From positions 1-34,115 of the forward strand of contig CALHGE010000063.1 of the NCBI GenBank assembly GCA_938029725.1: a stretch of 34,115 nucleotides of DNA. Direction: 5' to 3'. Made by a program: the position numbers and the translations under genes. This stretch comes from an uncultured Flavobacteriaceae bacterium. Its GTDB lineage: Bacteria > Bacteroidota > Bacteroidia > Flavobacteriales > Flavobacteriaceae. The notes under the pieces were generated by a model, which saw nothing but the letters and a program-made list of their open reading frames with translations, had not been told where the DNA came from and ran no database searches. This document shows, piece by piece, positions 7,717-15,198 of this stretch. Position 1 is the first letter of the stretch. Each line of letters opens with the position of its first letter.

Positions 7717-9297
7717 TCAATATACTTCAAATTCATCAGAGTATTTGGTCATCAAGGAGATTTTCTCTCTTATGCCAACTTCATTAATCAGCTTGAGTAT
7801 GGTCTTGTCTTGTATCATTTGAATGCCCATTTCAATGTCATCTGCAAAAACACGATCCTTATCTGCAAAGGCAACTTTTTTACGAACCTCGGCATGTATC
7901 TCTTCTAGGAAAATTCCAGATTTCATGGGCTTTCGAAATTCAAAGGCTTGCGCAGCGGTTAACAATTCTATGGCCAAAATCTTTTCTACATTACCGATGA
8001 CTTGAAGTGCTTTTCTACCTCCAATAGAACCCATACTAACATGGTCTTCTTGCCCTAGTGAAGTCGGAATACTATCTGCACTTGATGGAAAGCACAAGCC
8101 TTTGTTTTCACTTGCCAGCGCTGCCGTGGTATATTGTAAAATCATGTAACCAGAATTGATTCCGGTATCTTCCATCAATAATTTTGGCACTCCCGGACTG
8201 TTACCTTCTAAAGCCAAATAAATACGGCGATCTGAAATGTTACCGATTTCCGAGGCAGCTAAGCAGGCATAGTCTAGGGCCATAGCTAAGGGTTGTCCGT
8301 GAAAATTTCCGCCACTAATGGTCAGTTCTTCATCAATGATTACTGGATTATCGGTAACCGAGTTTAATTCAACTTCCACCAATTCTTTCAAATGCAACCA
8401 GGCATTTCGAGAAGCACCGTGAACTTGAGGAATGCATCGAATCGAATAAGGGTCTTGCACCCGTTCACAATCGATATGATCCTCCATGATTTCAGAACCT
8501 TTTAAAAGGCGTTTTACCCTTTTCGCAACATGTATATTTCCTTTGAAGGGTCGTAAGGCGTGAAGCTCATTGAAGAAAGGTTTCACTGAACCCTGAAGAC
8601 CTTCTATCATCATAGCCCCAATAATATCAGCTTGTGATAGACAAGAATGTAATTTTTCAACAACTTTTATGGCGTGGGCGGCAATAAATTGCGTTCCGTT
8701 TATGAGTGCTAATCCTTCTTTTGGGCCTAGTTTTAAAGGTTTCAGACCCACTCCTTTTAAAAATTTATCTGCAGGAAAAATTTCACCATCGAATTCTATT
8801 TTCCCTAAACCAATCAACGGAAGAAACAAATGTGAAAGTGGCGCTAAATCGCCAGAAGCACCCACTGAACCTTGAGAAGGTACAACAGATACTGCGTCAT
8901 TTTCAATATGCCACATGATACGTTCTAGCGTAGTTTCTGCAATACCTGAAAACCCCTTTGCTAAAGATTGCACTTTCAGAATCATCATCAACTTCGCTAG
9001 CTCTTTGTCAATCGGATCACCAACACCTACACTATGACTTTGTAGAATATTGGTTTGAAGAATTATAGTTTCTTCTTTCGATATTTTGGTGGTGCATAAA
9101 GGTCCGAAGCCGGTATTGATTCCATAAACGGGATCTCCTTTTTCGACAATATTTTGAACAATCTCCCAGCTAGAATGTACCTTTTTACGTGTAGCATCGG
9201 TTAAGTCTATTTTTGTTTTTCCGGATGCGATAGAAAGCGCAGTACTTGCTGTAAGCCAATCTTCTCCGAAATTAAAGGTTTCAGGTGCTGATTTCAT
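7717..9297 (-). CDS. hutH: Histidine ammonia-lyase
   Basis: Histidase removes ammonia from L-histidine to give urocanate, the first committed step. The 526-residue protein has the MIO-forming tripeptide A147-S148-G149 inside GSVGASGDLAPLSH. It also has the N-terminal YGINTGFGPL loop with its catalytic Tyr, and the conserved QDHVSMG segment later on. It is the promoter-proximal gene of the minus-strand hut operon. Its 5' side faces a divergent LysR-type regulator across 80 bp. A weak -7 candidate for hutH on the minus strand, TAGTATTG (one mismatch to TAnnTTTG), covers 9348-9355 and abuts the palindrome at 9355-9369. Confidence 0.95.
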   Translation of the reverse strand: MKSAPETFNFGEDWLTASTALSIASGKTKIDLTDATRKKVHSSWEIVQNIVEKGDPVYGINTGFGPLCTTKISKEETIILQTNILQSHSVGVGDPIDKELAKLMMILKVQSLAKGFSGIAETTLERIMWHIENDAVSVVPSQGSVGASGDLAPLSHLFLPLIGLGKIEFDGEIFPADKFLKGVGLKPLKLGPKEGLALINGTQFIAAHAIKVVEKLHSCLSQADIIGAMMIEGLQGSVKPFFNELHALRPFKGNIHVAKRVKRLLKGSEIMEDHIDCERVQDPYSIRCIPQVHGASRNAWLHLKELVEVELNSVTDNPVIIDEELTISGGNFHGQPLAMALDYACLAASEIGNISDRRIYLALEGNSPGVPKLLMEDTGINSGYMILQYTTAALASENKGLCFPSSADSIPTSLGQEDHVSMGSIGGRKALQVIGNVEKILAIELLTAAQAFEFRKPMKSGIFLEEIHAEVRKKVAFADKDRVFADDIEMGIQMIQDKTILKLINEVGIREKISLMTKYSDEFEVY

Positions 9298-9331
9298 ATG
9301 TCTGTTATTTACGATTTATAAATTTACTTCT

Positions 9332-9339
9332 TAACTTTG
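9332..9339 (+). promoter_or_regulatory. -7 element of the LysR gene promoter
   Basis: TAACTTTG matches the Bacteroidota -7 consensus TAnnTTTG exactly and lies 38 bp before the LysR ATG at 9378. The -33 position has TTA rather than TTG. The predicted start near 9346 places the palindrome at 9355-9369 in the early transcribed region. Confidence 0.45.
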
Positions 9340-9354
9340 ATAATCACCAATACT

Positions 9355-9369
9355 ATTATTGTCAATAAT
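9355..9369. promoter_or_regulatory. Palindrome, probable LysR-type regulator binding site
   Basis: ATTATTG-T-CAATAAT is a perfect 7-bp inverted repeat around one base and contains the T-N11-A pattern (T9356 to A9368) typical of LysR-family sites. It is the only strong dyad in the 80-bp hutH/LysR intergenic region. It lies 8 bp before the LysR ATG and just upstream of the weak hutH -7 candidate. This placement would suit autoregulation on one side and activation of hut on the other. Binding is inferred. Confidence 0.5.
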
Positions 9370-9377
9370 CAATAACT

Positions 9378-10268
9378 ATGAGTTATCAATTAGAGTTGCG
9401 TCATTTTAGATATTTTACTGCGGTTGCTGAAGAATTACACTATCGAAAAGCTGCAGAGCGATTATTCATTTCACAACCCGGACTCAGCCGACAGATTAAG
9501 CAAATGGAAGAAATTCTAGATGCCCAGTTATTCATCCGAAGCAAGAAAAAAGTCTCTCTTACTCCCGCAGGCGAATATCTAAAAGGGGAGTTGCAATTCA
9601 TTTTGAATCATTTAGAATTAACTCAAAAACAATTGAAATTGATTAATCAGGGGAGTTCAGGTAACCTGCGTATTGGTTTTTTAGGTTCAGCAATGCAACA
9701 TGTGGTGCCTAAGTTATTAGTGAAATTGCAAGAATCGCATCCGAATATAAAAACCAGTCTTGACGAGCTTTCAAATCATGCGCAGGTTGATGCGGTATTA
9801 AAAGATAAATTAGATTTAGGCTTTGTGCGTTTAGCAAGGGTACCAAAAGAGCTACAGATAAAGCCTGTATTTGAAGATACATTTTCAGTAGTGCTACCCA
9901 AAGATCACCGGTTAAATCGGAAATCTTTTAAGGGCATGCAGGAACTCAAAGAAGAAAGTTTTATTTTGTTTTCTCAAGATTATAGTCCCCATTATTTTGA
10001 TAAGGTAATGAGTATTTGTGAAGACGCAGGGTTTACCCCTAAAGTTTCGCATCGATCGGTACATGCACAAACCATTTTTACATTGGTAGAAAACAATCTA
10101 GGTGTGGCGATCATTCCTACTTCATTACAGAAAGGCTTTGATATGGATGTCAAGTTTATAGAACTTAAAAGAATAAAACAGCGTGCCCAATTATCGGTCA
10201 TCTGGAAAAAAGATAATAGAAACCCTGTGCTCAAACATGGTGTGAATTTGCTGTTAAACGAGTCTTGA
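9378..10268 (+). CDS. LysR-family transcriptional regulator, probable hut regulator
   Basis: The protein has 296 residues. The N-terminal winged HTH (about 1-62) reads LRHFRYFTAVAEELHYRKAAERLFISQPGLSRQIKQ, the classic LysR pattern. It is followed by a linker helix and a periplasmic-binding-protein-like effector domain (about 92-290) beginning GNLRIGFLGSAM. It belongs to the group related to CatM/BenM-like and aromatic/amino-acid regulators. It is divergent from hutH with a shared 80-bp promoter region, so regulation of the hut operon is the simplest inference. Classical hut regulators (HutC, HutP) are of other families and none is seen here. The effector (urocanate or histidine) is a guess. 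Confidence 0.85.
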   Translation: MSYQLELRHFRYFTAVAEELHYRKAAERLFISQPGLSRQIKQMEEILDAQLFIRSKKKVSLTPAGEYLKGELQFILNHLELTQKQLKLINQGSSGNLRIGFLGSAMQHVVPKLLVKLQESHPNIKTSLDELSNHAQVDAVLKDKLDLGFVRLARVPKELQIKPVFEDTFSVVLPKDHRLNRKSFKGMQELKEESFILFSQDYSPHYFDKVMSICEDAGFTPKVSHRSVHAQTIFTLVENNLGVAIIPTSLQKGFDMDVKFIELKRIKQRAQLSVIWKKDNRNPVLKHGVNLLLNES

Positions 10269-10285
10269 TTCTTTTTACAAAATCT

Positions 10286-10293
10286 TAAATTTG
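10286..10293 (+). promoter_or_regulatory. Promoter of the nitroreductase gene (-7 box)
   Basis: TAAATTTG is an exact TAnnTTTG match with a TTG at 10265-10267 upstream (18-bp spacing). It lies 20 bp before the ATG at 10313. The TTG overlaps the end of the LysR gene. Confidence 0.5.
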
Positions 10294-10312
10294 TAATTCA
10301 AAAGATATAGCT

Positions 10313-10867
10313 ATGATTTTTGATTTGATAAAGAGAAGACGTTCTGTCTTTCCATCCACATATAGTGATACACCTATTGCAAAAGAGGATATAGAAAAGA
10401 TTTTGGAGGCTGCGAATTGGGCGCCGAGCCATAAGAAAACAGAACCTTGGCGTTTTAAGGTGTTAATGGGAGAGAAAAAGGCGGAGTTGGGTGAATTTTT
10501 ATCAAATACGTATATTGATATTACCGAGAAGCCGAAGCAAATAAAAGCAAAGAAACTTTTAGAGAACCCGAGTAAAGCAGGTGCTTTAATTGCTATTTGC
10601 ATGCAACGGGACGAGAATGAAAGTGTTCCAGAATGGGAAGAAATAGCGGCAACGGCAATGGCAGTTCAAAACATGTGGCTTTGTTGCACAGAATTAGGAA
10701 TAGGAAGTTATTGGAGTTCTCCCAGCCTCATAAATCATATGGATGAATTCTTCGATTTGAATATAGGGGAAAGGTGTTTAGGGTTCTTTTTTATGGGATA
10801 TTACGATATCGAGCTTCCGGAAGCAACTCGGAAACCTATTGGCGATAAAGTGGTTTGGATGGATTAG
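10313..10867 (+). CDS. Nitroreductase family protein (YdjA-like flavoprotein)
   Basis: A 184-residue cytosolic FMN-dependent oxidoreductase of the small nitroreductase type. Visible motifs are IKRRRSVFPSTYSDTPI (the N-terminal RRS/R FMN-phosphate motif), AANWAPSHKKTEPWRFKV, and ATAMAVQNMWLCCTELGIGSYWSS, the family helix and loop near FMN. The C-terminus FFMGYYD...RKPIGDKVVW also fits. The natural substrate is unknown for most members. It is monocistronic, with its own -7 box 20 bp upstream. Confidence 0.88.
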   Translation: MIFDLIKRRRSVFPSTYSDTPIAKEDIEKILEAANWAPSHKKTEPWRFKVLMGEKKAELGEFLSNTYIDITEKPKQIKAKKLLENPSKAGALIAICMQRDENESVPEWEEIAATAMAVQNMWLCCTELGIGSYWSSPSLINHMDEFFDLNIGERCLGFFFMGYYDIELPEATRKPIGDKVVWMD

Positions 10868-10878
10868 ATGGTTTTTGT

Positions 10879-10917
10879 GATTCCTCGTTCTATTTGTCAT
10901 TTCGGGCACGAGGAATC
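10879..10917. repeat. Intergenic hairpin (REP-like)
   Basis: GATTCCTCG (10879-10887) and CGAGGAATC (10909-10917) form a perfect 9-bp stem around a 21-base loop. The loop and right arm contain TTTGTCATTTCGGGC, a form of the dispersed 'TGTCATTCCGA...GAGGAATCT' repeats seen in Bacteroidota. The right part is also the left arm of the inverted repeats around the GIY-YIG pseudogene. Confidence 0.55.
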
Positions 10918-11337
10918 TGACCAATTTTCAGTTATTCTAAGTGGTTCATGGCATTGATTAATAGTAAATTCAATGAGTTATCTTTTTAGTAGGCTTACAT
11001 TATTTCACCGCTAGTCTAGATTCCTATTTCGTGAGCAACCGCTTCTTGTATCCACGTGAATTTTTCATAATAGAGAAGGTGCCTGCAGTTGTAATTGGGG
11101 CGAAGGTTTTTTTCTTATCGAGAATGTTTTTGTTGTATTCAATACGCCTTCGGGCAAGCTAGTTGGTCACCCCCATATAGAAGACAGATTTGTGCTGATC
11201 GGTTAGTATGTAAACGTGATATATATGATGCCCTTGGAAGTCTATTAAAGCACATTCAAATTAAACATAATAGACTTGATTAAATTTATTAGCGACAACC
11301 TTTTGTTAGATACTTCACTGGGTTCGGTATGACAAAA
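10893..11337. mobile_element. Candidate decayed repeat-flanked unit around a GIY-YIG pseudogene
   Basis: The left sequence, 10893-10918 (TTTGTCATTTCGGGCACG...ATCT), and the reverse complement of 11308-11337 (TTTTGTCATACCGAACCC...ATCT) are recognisably the same motif in opposite orientation. They bracket the nuclease pseudogene. This is also the only stretch of more than 300 bp in the left half of the window without an intact gene. Calling it a former mobile unit is inference. Confidence 0.4.
11016..11230 (-). pseudogene. GIY-YIG endonuclease pseudogene (stop plus frameshift)
   Basis: Read on the minus strand, the DNA encodes HVYILTDQHKSVFYMGVTN, which has the GIY and YIG parts of a small standalone GIY-YIG nuclease. 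It then has TAG where the family has an acidic residue, followed by LARRRIEYNKNILDKK. The frame then shifts by one base near the T-run at 11107-11113. It continues as RPNYNCRHLLYYEKFTWIQE followed by AVAHEIGI and a stop at 11018-11016. The C-terminal LxYYEKFTWIQEA motif is typical of these roughly 85-100-residue proteins. No start codon survives upstream of the HIYHVYI region. The gene is dead, and the decay looks recent enough to read through. Confidence 0.8.
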
Positions 11338-11350
11338 TAACTCGAATAAT

Positions 11351-11854
11351 CTAAAATGGATTTAAAGCCGTAGCATTTTCAATCGCTATTTTTAAAAAGA
11401 ATATTAAAAAAATTGCAGTTACAATAAACTTCATAAAAGCACCAGTAAGTAGCCCTAAGAAAGACCCGAAAGCAGCTTTTAAGGCAGTTTTGTTATCGGC
11501 CTTGTTAGAAAGTTCCCCAATAAAAGCTCCAGCAAATGCGCCAATGAAAATACCTCCAGGAATGGGGGCTATTAAACCTAGTATGAGTCCGATAGTGGTG
11601 CCAATCATTCCGGCTTTAGTGCCGCCAAATTTCTTAGTTCCAATGATAGGTATAACATAATCCAAGGCGAAAATAACTAAGGCAACTGCAGCAGTGATTC
11701 CTAAAAACCACCAATCTTCAGTTACAGCAGTTGTTAAATGCAATAGTAAAAGTCCAATCCAACTAATCGGTGGGCCAGGTAGAATCGGCAGAAAACTACC
11801 GATGATACCTAAAAGGCAGAGTATAAATCCGAAAACGAGTAAAGCAATATCCAT
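11351..11854 (-). CDS. DUF456 family membrane protein
   Basis: A 167-residue hydrophobic protein with glycine-rich transmembrane stretches. Residues 4-25 end in LPILPGPPISW. Further stretches lie at about 28-45, 50-72, 80-108 (IGTTIGLILGLIAPIPGGIFIGAFAGAFIGEL) and 130-155. The PILPGPPISWIG and APIPGGIFIGAFAGAFIGE motifs are characteristic of DUF456, whose function is unknown. The start ATG at 11854 leaves 151 bp to the divergent BlaI gene start. It ends 14 bp from the right-hand arm of the GIY-YIG-associated repeats. Confidence 0.85.
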   Translation of the reverse strand: MDIALLVFGFILCLLGIIGSFLPILPGPPISWIGLLLLHLTTAVTEDWWFLGITAAVALVIFALDYVIPIIGTKKFGGTKAGMIGTTIGLILGLIAPIPGGIFIGAFAGAFIGELSNKADNKTALKAAFGSFLGLLTGAFMKFIVTAIFLIFFLKIAIENATALNPF

Positions 11855-11934
11855 GTAATCAATTTTCTATTTGACGAAGGTAGTGATGATTTGTTACAGA
11901 CTTCGGTCATCCTATGAGCGTTTTTGAATTATTC

Positions 11935-11950
11935 AACTATAAAATTAGTT
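11935..11950. promoter_or_regulatory. BlaI-type operator A1
   Basis: AACTA-TAAAAT-TAGTT is an inverted repeat with 5-bp arms and a 6-bp spacer. It covers the region where the -33 element for the promoter at 11968 would lie (TTAG at 11945-11948). Confidence 0.65.
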
Positions 11951-11952
11951 AG

Positions 11953-11968
11953 AACTAAAATTTTAGTT
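11953..11968. promoter_or_regulatory. BlaI-type operator A2 (perfect 16-bp palindrome)
   Basis: AACTAAAATTTTAGTT is fully self-complementary and has the same AACTA-N6-TAGTT form as sites A1 and A3. It starts 18 bp after A1 and touches the -7 box. Confidence 0.7.
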
Positions 11969-11975
11969 ATATTTG
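11968..11975 (+). promoter_or_regulatory. -7 box of module A promoter
   Basis: TATATTTG is an exact TAnnTTTG match, 31 bp before the BlaI ATG. It sits between operators A2 and A3, so a bound repressor would block it. The predicted transcription start is near 11982. Confidence 0.6.
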
Positions 11976-11986
11976 ATTTCTAGTTC

Positions 11987-12002
11987 AACTATAAAATTAG
12001 TT
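11987..12002. promoter_or_regulatory. BlaI-type operator A3
   Basis: AACTA-TAAAAT-TAGTT is identical to A1. The identity extends to a 19-bp direct repeat (11932-11950 and 11984-12002). It lies in the leader, ending 3 bp before the BlaI start codon. Confidence 0.65.
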
Positions 12003-12005
12003 CAA

Positions 12006-12389
12006 ATGAAACAATTGACAAAGGCAGAAGAAGAGGTGATGCAGATTCTATGGCAGTTGCAAAAATGTAATGTTGCATCAGTAATTAAAGAGCTTCCAGA
12101 GCCAAAACCAGCATACAATACGGTGTCAACAATCGTTCGAATTTTAGAAAGCAAGGGCTTTGTGGATCATGAGCAAGAGGGGAAAGGATACCTATATTTT
12201 CCTGTTTTGAAGAAATCGGACTATAGTAATCAATCCATCAACAAACTGGTAGATGGCTATTTTCAAGGTTCTTTTAAGAGTATGGTGTCTTTTTTTATGA
12301 AGAAGAATGATATGAGTCTTTCTGAATTGGAATCAATTATGAAAGAAATAAAAAAAGCTGACGAGTCGTCAGACGCACATAAAAAATAG
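12006..12389 (+). CDS. BlaI/MecI/CopY-family repressor, module A
   Basis: A 127-residue winged-helix repressor. The ATG at 12006 gives MKQLTKAEEEVMQILWQL, the standard family start. The in-frame ATG at 11973 would place the promoter inside the gene and is rejected. The DNA-binding part contains KPAYNTVSTIVRILESKGFVDHEQEGKGYLYFPVL, the recognition helix and wing. The C-terminal half is the dimerisation helix region. In known pairs an M56 BlaR1-type sensor protease triggers cleavage of the repressor and release of its promoter. Here the M56 gene starts 19 bp downstream and three matching operators surround the promoter upstream. Autoregulation of the whole module is inferred. Confidence 0.92.
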   Translation: MKQLTKAEEEVMQILWQLQKCNVASVIKELPEPKPAYNTVSTIVRILESKGFVDHEQEGKGYLYFPVLKKSDYSNQSINKLVDGYFQGSFKSMVSFFMKKNDMSLSELESIMKEIKKADESSDAHKK

Positions 12390-12408
12390 AGTATCTAAAA
12401 TTTTTCTT

Positions 12409-15198
12409 ATGCTACAATATATTTTAGAATGTATCGCATTTCAGTTGGTGTTTTTGATCATTTATGATCTATTTCTCAAACGAGAAAGCTTCTTTCAGTG
12501 GAATCGATTATACCTAATTGGCACTTATATCATATCAATGGTTTTACCATGGGTGAAGATAGAAGCTATGAAAACTACTGTTCCAGAAACATTTCAGGTG
12601 TATCCTGAGTTTTTATGGAATACCAATAATGCTGTCATTGTTGCAAACCTTGCAGAAGAACCTTCTTTCCATATTTCTTGGGAGTATTCGCTGTTGTTCG
12701 GTGGAATGCTATTGTCTGCACTGTTTTTTGGCTATAAACTATATCAGATATATGCTTTAAGAAGAAAGGGTGAGGTTCAATATTTTAAAGATTTTACACG
12801 CATTATAATTGCCAATAGTTCAATGGCATTCTCCTTTTTTAAGTCCATTTTTCTTGGTGATAAAGTCATCGAAAGAGACCATGAGAATATTTTGCAACAC
12901 GAATTGGTACATATTCGGCAGCGCCACTCTTATGATTTGATGTTTTTTGAGTTCATGCGAATAGTAGGTTGGTTTAACCCGCTCGTATATGTGTATCAAA
13001 GTCGTGTTTCAGAACTGCATGAGTTTATTGCTGATGCGCATGTCGCCAAAACCCATAAAAAAGAACAATATCAATTGCTCTTATCTGAAATATTTCAAAC
13101 GCAACACATCTCATTCATCAATCAATTTTTTAAATCATCATTAATCAAAAAACGAATCGTCATGTTAACAAAAGAGAAATCAAAGAAAATTCATCAATTA
13201 AAGTATTTACTATTACTGCCGCTTGTTTTTGGGATGTTGGCTTATACCTCTTCAGTTTTCCAGGAAATGGAAACTATAAATCAAGAAACATATTCTGAAG
13301 ATGCTGAATTAATTGCTAAAATAGAAAATGAGATTGAGGAACAAATAACTAAAGAAGGTACTTTACCGAAAGTATATTTTGATTTTATGAATGAAATCAA
13401 TAGAAACGAGAATCAAATTTTAAACAAAGAAAACTATTTCAAAAAACAGCTTCTACAAGGGCAATATTTTAAAACCATAATGGTAGAATTTGGAGACGAT
13501 GTTGAACCGAAACCCACCTTTGAAGTGCCTTTACCTTCAACACGTCGCTATGAAAATTATGTAAATCGTGAAAAGACGTTTCAAATTTTAGATAAAAACT
13601 TGAGAATTTCTATAAATCAAAGAGAATTAGCGATACGAAAAATTGAGAAGGAAGATAAGAATTTGGGCCCTGGAGAATTTGTATATATTAAAAATATTGA
13701 GGATCTAACAGGGGATGAAATTCGAAAAGTAAATCAACTTATAGATAGTATTGATTTCGATACTAGAATGTTATTTATTTCAGATGATAAGCATGCTTTT
13801 TTAATTAGCAAGATAAGGTCAAGTGAAGAAAATAGTGCTGATGAAGGTAAAGAATTGATTGTACAAGAATCAGACCCTGTGCCTTTTGCAACAGTAGATG
13901 AGGTGCCTGTTTTTCCTGGCTGTGAAGATGTTTCTAATAAAAGGGCCTGCTTTAATGAAAAGATGCAACGACATATTGCCAAAAATTTTAAGTATCCCAA
14001 AGAAGCTCAAGAAAAAGGCATTCAAGGAAGTGTAAGCGTACTGTTTATTATTACTAAAAAAGGGAAAATAGAAGGACTTCGAATGCGAGGGCCTGATTCA
14101 CTTTTAGAAAAAGAAGTGGCACGAATTCTTGGTAAATTACCTAAGATGAAACCCGGAAAACATAAAGGAAAGAAAGTTGATGTGCCTTTTTCTATTCCGA
14201 TAGAGTTTAGGTTAGACAAAAAAGATATCTATGAAACCTTGCCCTTAAATAATTACGGTCAAAATGATAAAATCGCAAATACTACTAGACAATATAATCA
14301 ACTAATTAGTGAGCGTAAAAGGCTGTTGAAGACCACTAATGAGGCCAACCCGATTATAGTCAATCTAGATGAGCATCTTAGTAAACTCAAAGAGTCATTA
14401 GGTGTTTCAATGGATAATTTGAGTCATAGTGTTAATGGTAAAACAGTTGATCAATTAGCAAAAGAGGAAGCAAGGATGCTTTATAATAAGTTGATCTCAG
14501 AACGTAAACGATTGCTAAAATCTTCAAATGAAAAGAACCCAATTATTGTTAATCTTGATCGTCAGATAGCTCAACTTCGAATGAAGGCTTTTGAAGGGGG
14601 TGAAACTGAACAAACAAACTATGAAAATGATGTGAATGTGCCTTTTGCAGTTGTAGATCAGGTTCCCATATTTCCAGGTTGTGAAGATGCTGAAAACAAA
14701 CGCCTGTGTTTTAACGAGATGATGCAAAAACACATTTCTAAAAATTTCAATTATCCAGAAGTAGCGCAGGAAAAAGGTATTCAAGGAAGGGTTGCTACTA
14801 TGTTTACAATTTCAAAAGATGGTTCTATTGAAAACCTAAGAATGCGTGGTCCTGATTCGCTTCTTGAAAATGAGGTTTCAAGAATTATCAAACGATTGCC
14901 GAAAATGATACCAGGCAAACAAAGCGATAAGCCAGTTAATGTGCCATTTTCGATACCCATTACTTTTAAGTTGCAAATAGATGAAAAAGCTTCATTAATA
15001 ACGAATACAAGCAATTCAAAAGAGGCAGATCCAATTGTAATTATTAACGGTAAAGAGTCCACTTTTGAAAAGCTTCGGGCAATCATCACTAATGATATTG
15101 AATCAATGAATGTGATAAAAGATGATGCAGCCATAAAGAAGTATGGTGATAAAGGGAAAAAAGGAGTCATTGAAGTAACGCTTAAAAAGAAAGATTGA
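12409..15198 (+). CDS. M56 (BlaR1-like) metallopeptidase sensor with two TonB-C-like domains and a plug-like tail, module A
   Basis: A 929-residue inner-membrane zinc protease and sensor. Membrane segments lie at about 5-22, 36-48, 93-112 and 266-284. The cytosolic zinc motif H164-E-L-V-H168 is followed by HEFIADA near 204-210. The periplasmic part is modular: a poorly recognised region (285-485), then TonB-C-like domain 1 (about 490-603). Next is a helix of the form ISERKRLLKTTNEANPIIV (629-664), repeated at 692-729, then TonB-C-like domain 2 (about 744-857). Last comes a tail (874-929) resembling the TonB-receptor plug motif (DPIVIINGKE...IESMNVIKDDAAIKKYGDKG). Each TonB-C domain has a Cys pair (C505/C514 and C758/C767). 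Its TGA overlaps the TTG start of the next gene. Ligand and repressor cleavage are inferred from the family. Confidence 0.9.
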   Translation: MLQYILECIAFQLVFLIIYDLFLKRESFFQWNRLYLIGTYIISMVLPWVKIEAMKTTVPETFQVYPEFLWNTNNAVIVANLAEEPSFHISWEYSLLFGGMLLSALFFGYKLYQIYALRRKGEVQYFKDFTRIIIANSSMAFSFFKSIFLGDKVIERDHENILQHELVHIRQRHSYDLMFFEFMRIVGWFNPLVYVYQSRVSELHEFIADAHVAKTHKKEQYQLLLSEIFQTQHISFINQFFKSSLIKKRIVMLTKEKSKKIHQLKYLLLLPLVFGMLAYTSSVFQEMETINQETYSEDAELIAKIENEIEEQITKEGTLPKVYFDFMNEINRNENQILNKENYFKKQLLQGQYFKTIMVEFGDDVEPKPTFEVPLPSTRRYENYVNREKTFQILDKNLRISINQRELAIRKIEKEDKNLGPGEFVYIKNIEDLTGDEIRKVNQLIDSIDFDTRMLFISDDKHAFLISKIRSSEENSADEGKELIVQESDPVPFATVDEVPVFPGCEDVSNKRACFNEKMQRHIAKNFKYPKEAQEKGIQGSVSVLFIITKKGKIEGLRMRGPDSLLEKEVARILGKLPKMKPGKHKGKKVDVPFSIPIEFRLDKKDIYETLPLNNYGQNDKIANTTRQYNQLISERKRLLKTTNEANPIIVNLDEHLSKLKESLGVSMDNLSHSVNGKTVDQLAKEEARMLYNKLISERKRLLKSSNEKNPIIVNLDRQIAQLRMKAFEGGETEQTNYENDVNVPFAVVDQVPIFPGCEDAENKRLCFNEMMQKHISKNFNYPEVAQEKGIQGRVATMFTISKDGSIENLRMRGPDSLLENEVSRIIKRLPKMIPGKQSDKPVNVPFSIPITFKLQIDEKASLITNTSNSKEADPIVIINGKESTFEKLRAIITNDIESMNVIKDDAAIKKYGDKGKKGVIEVTLKKKD

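Noticed and set aside
11095..11283. 62-codon plus-strand reading frame as a small gene
   Set aside because: It is the complement of the GIY-YIG pseudogene, has no recognisable domain, and is explained by the minus-strand reading.
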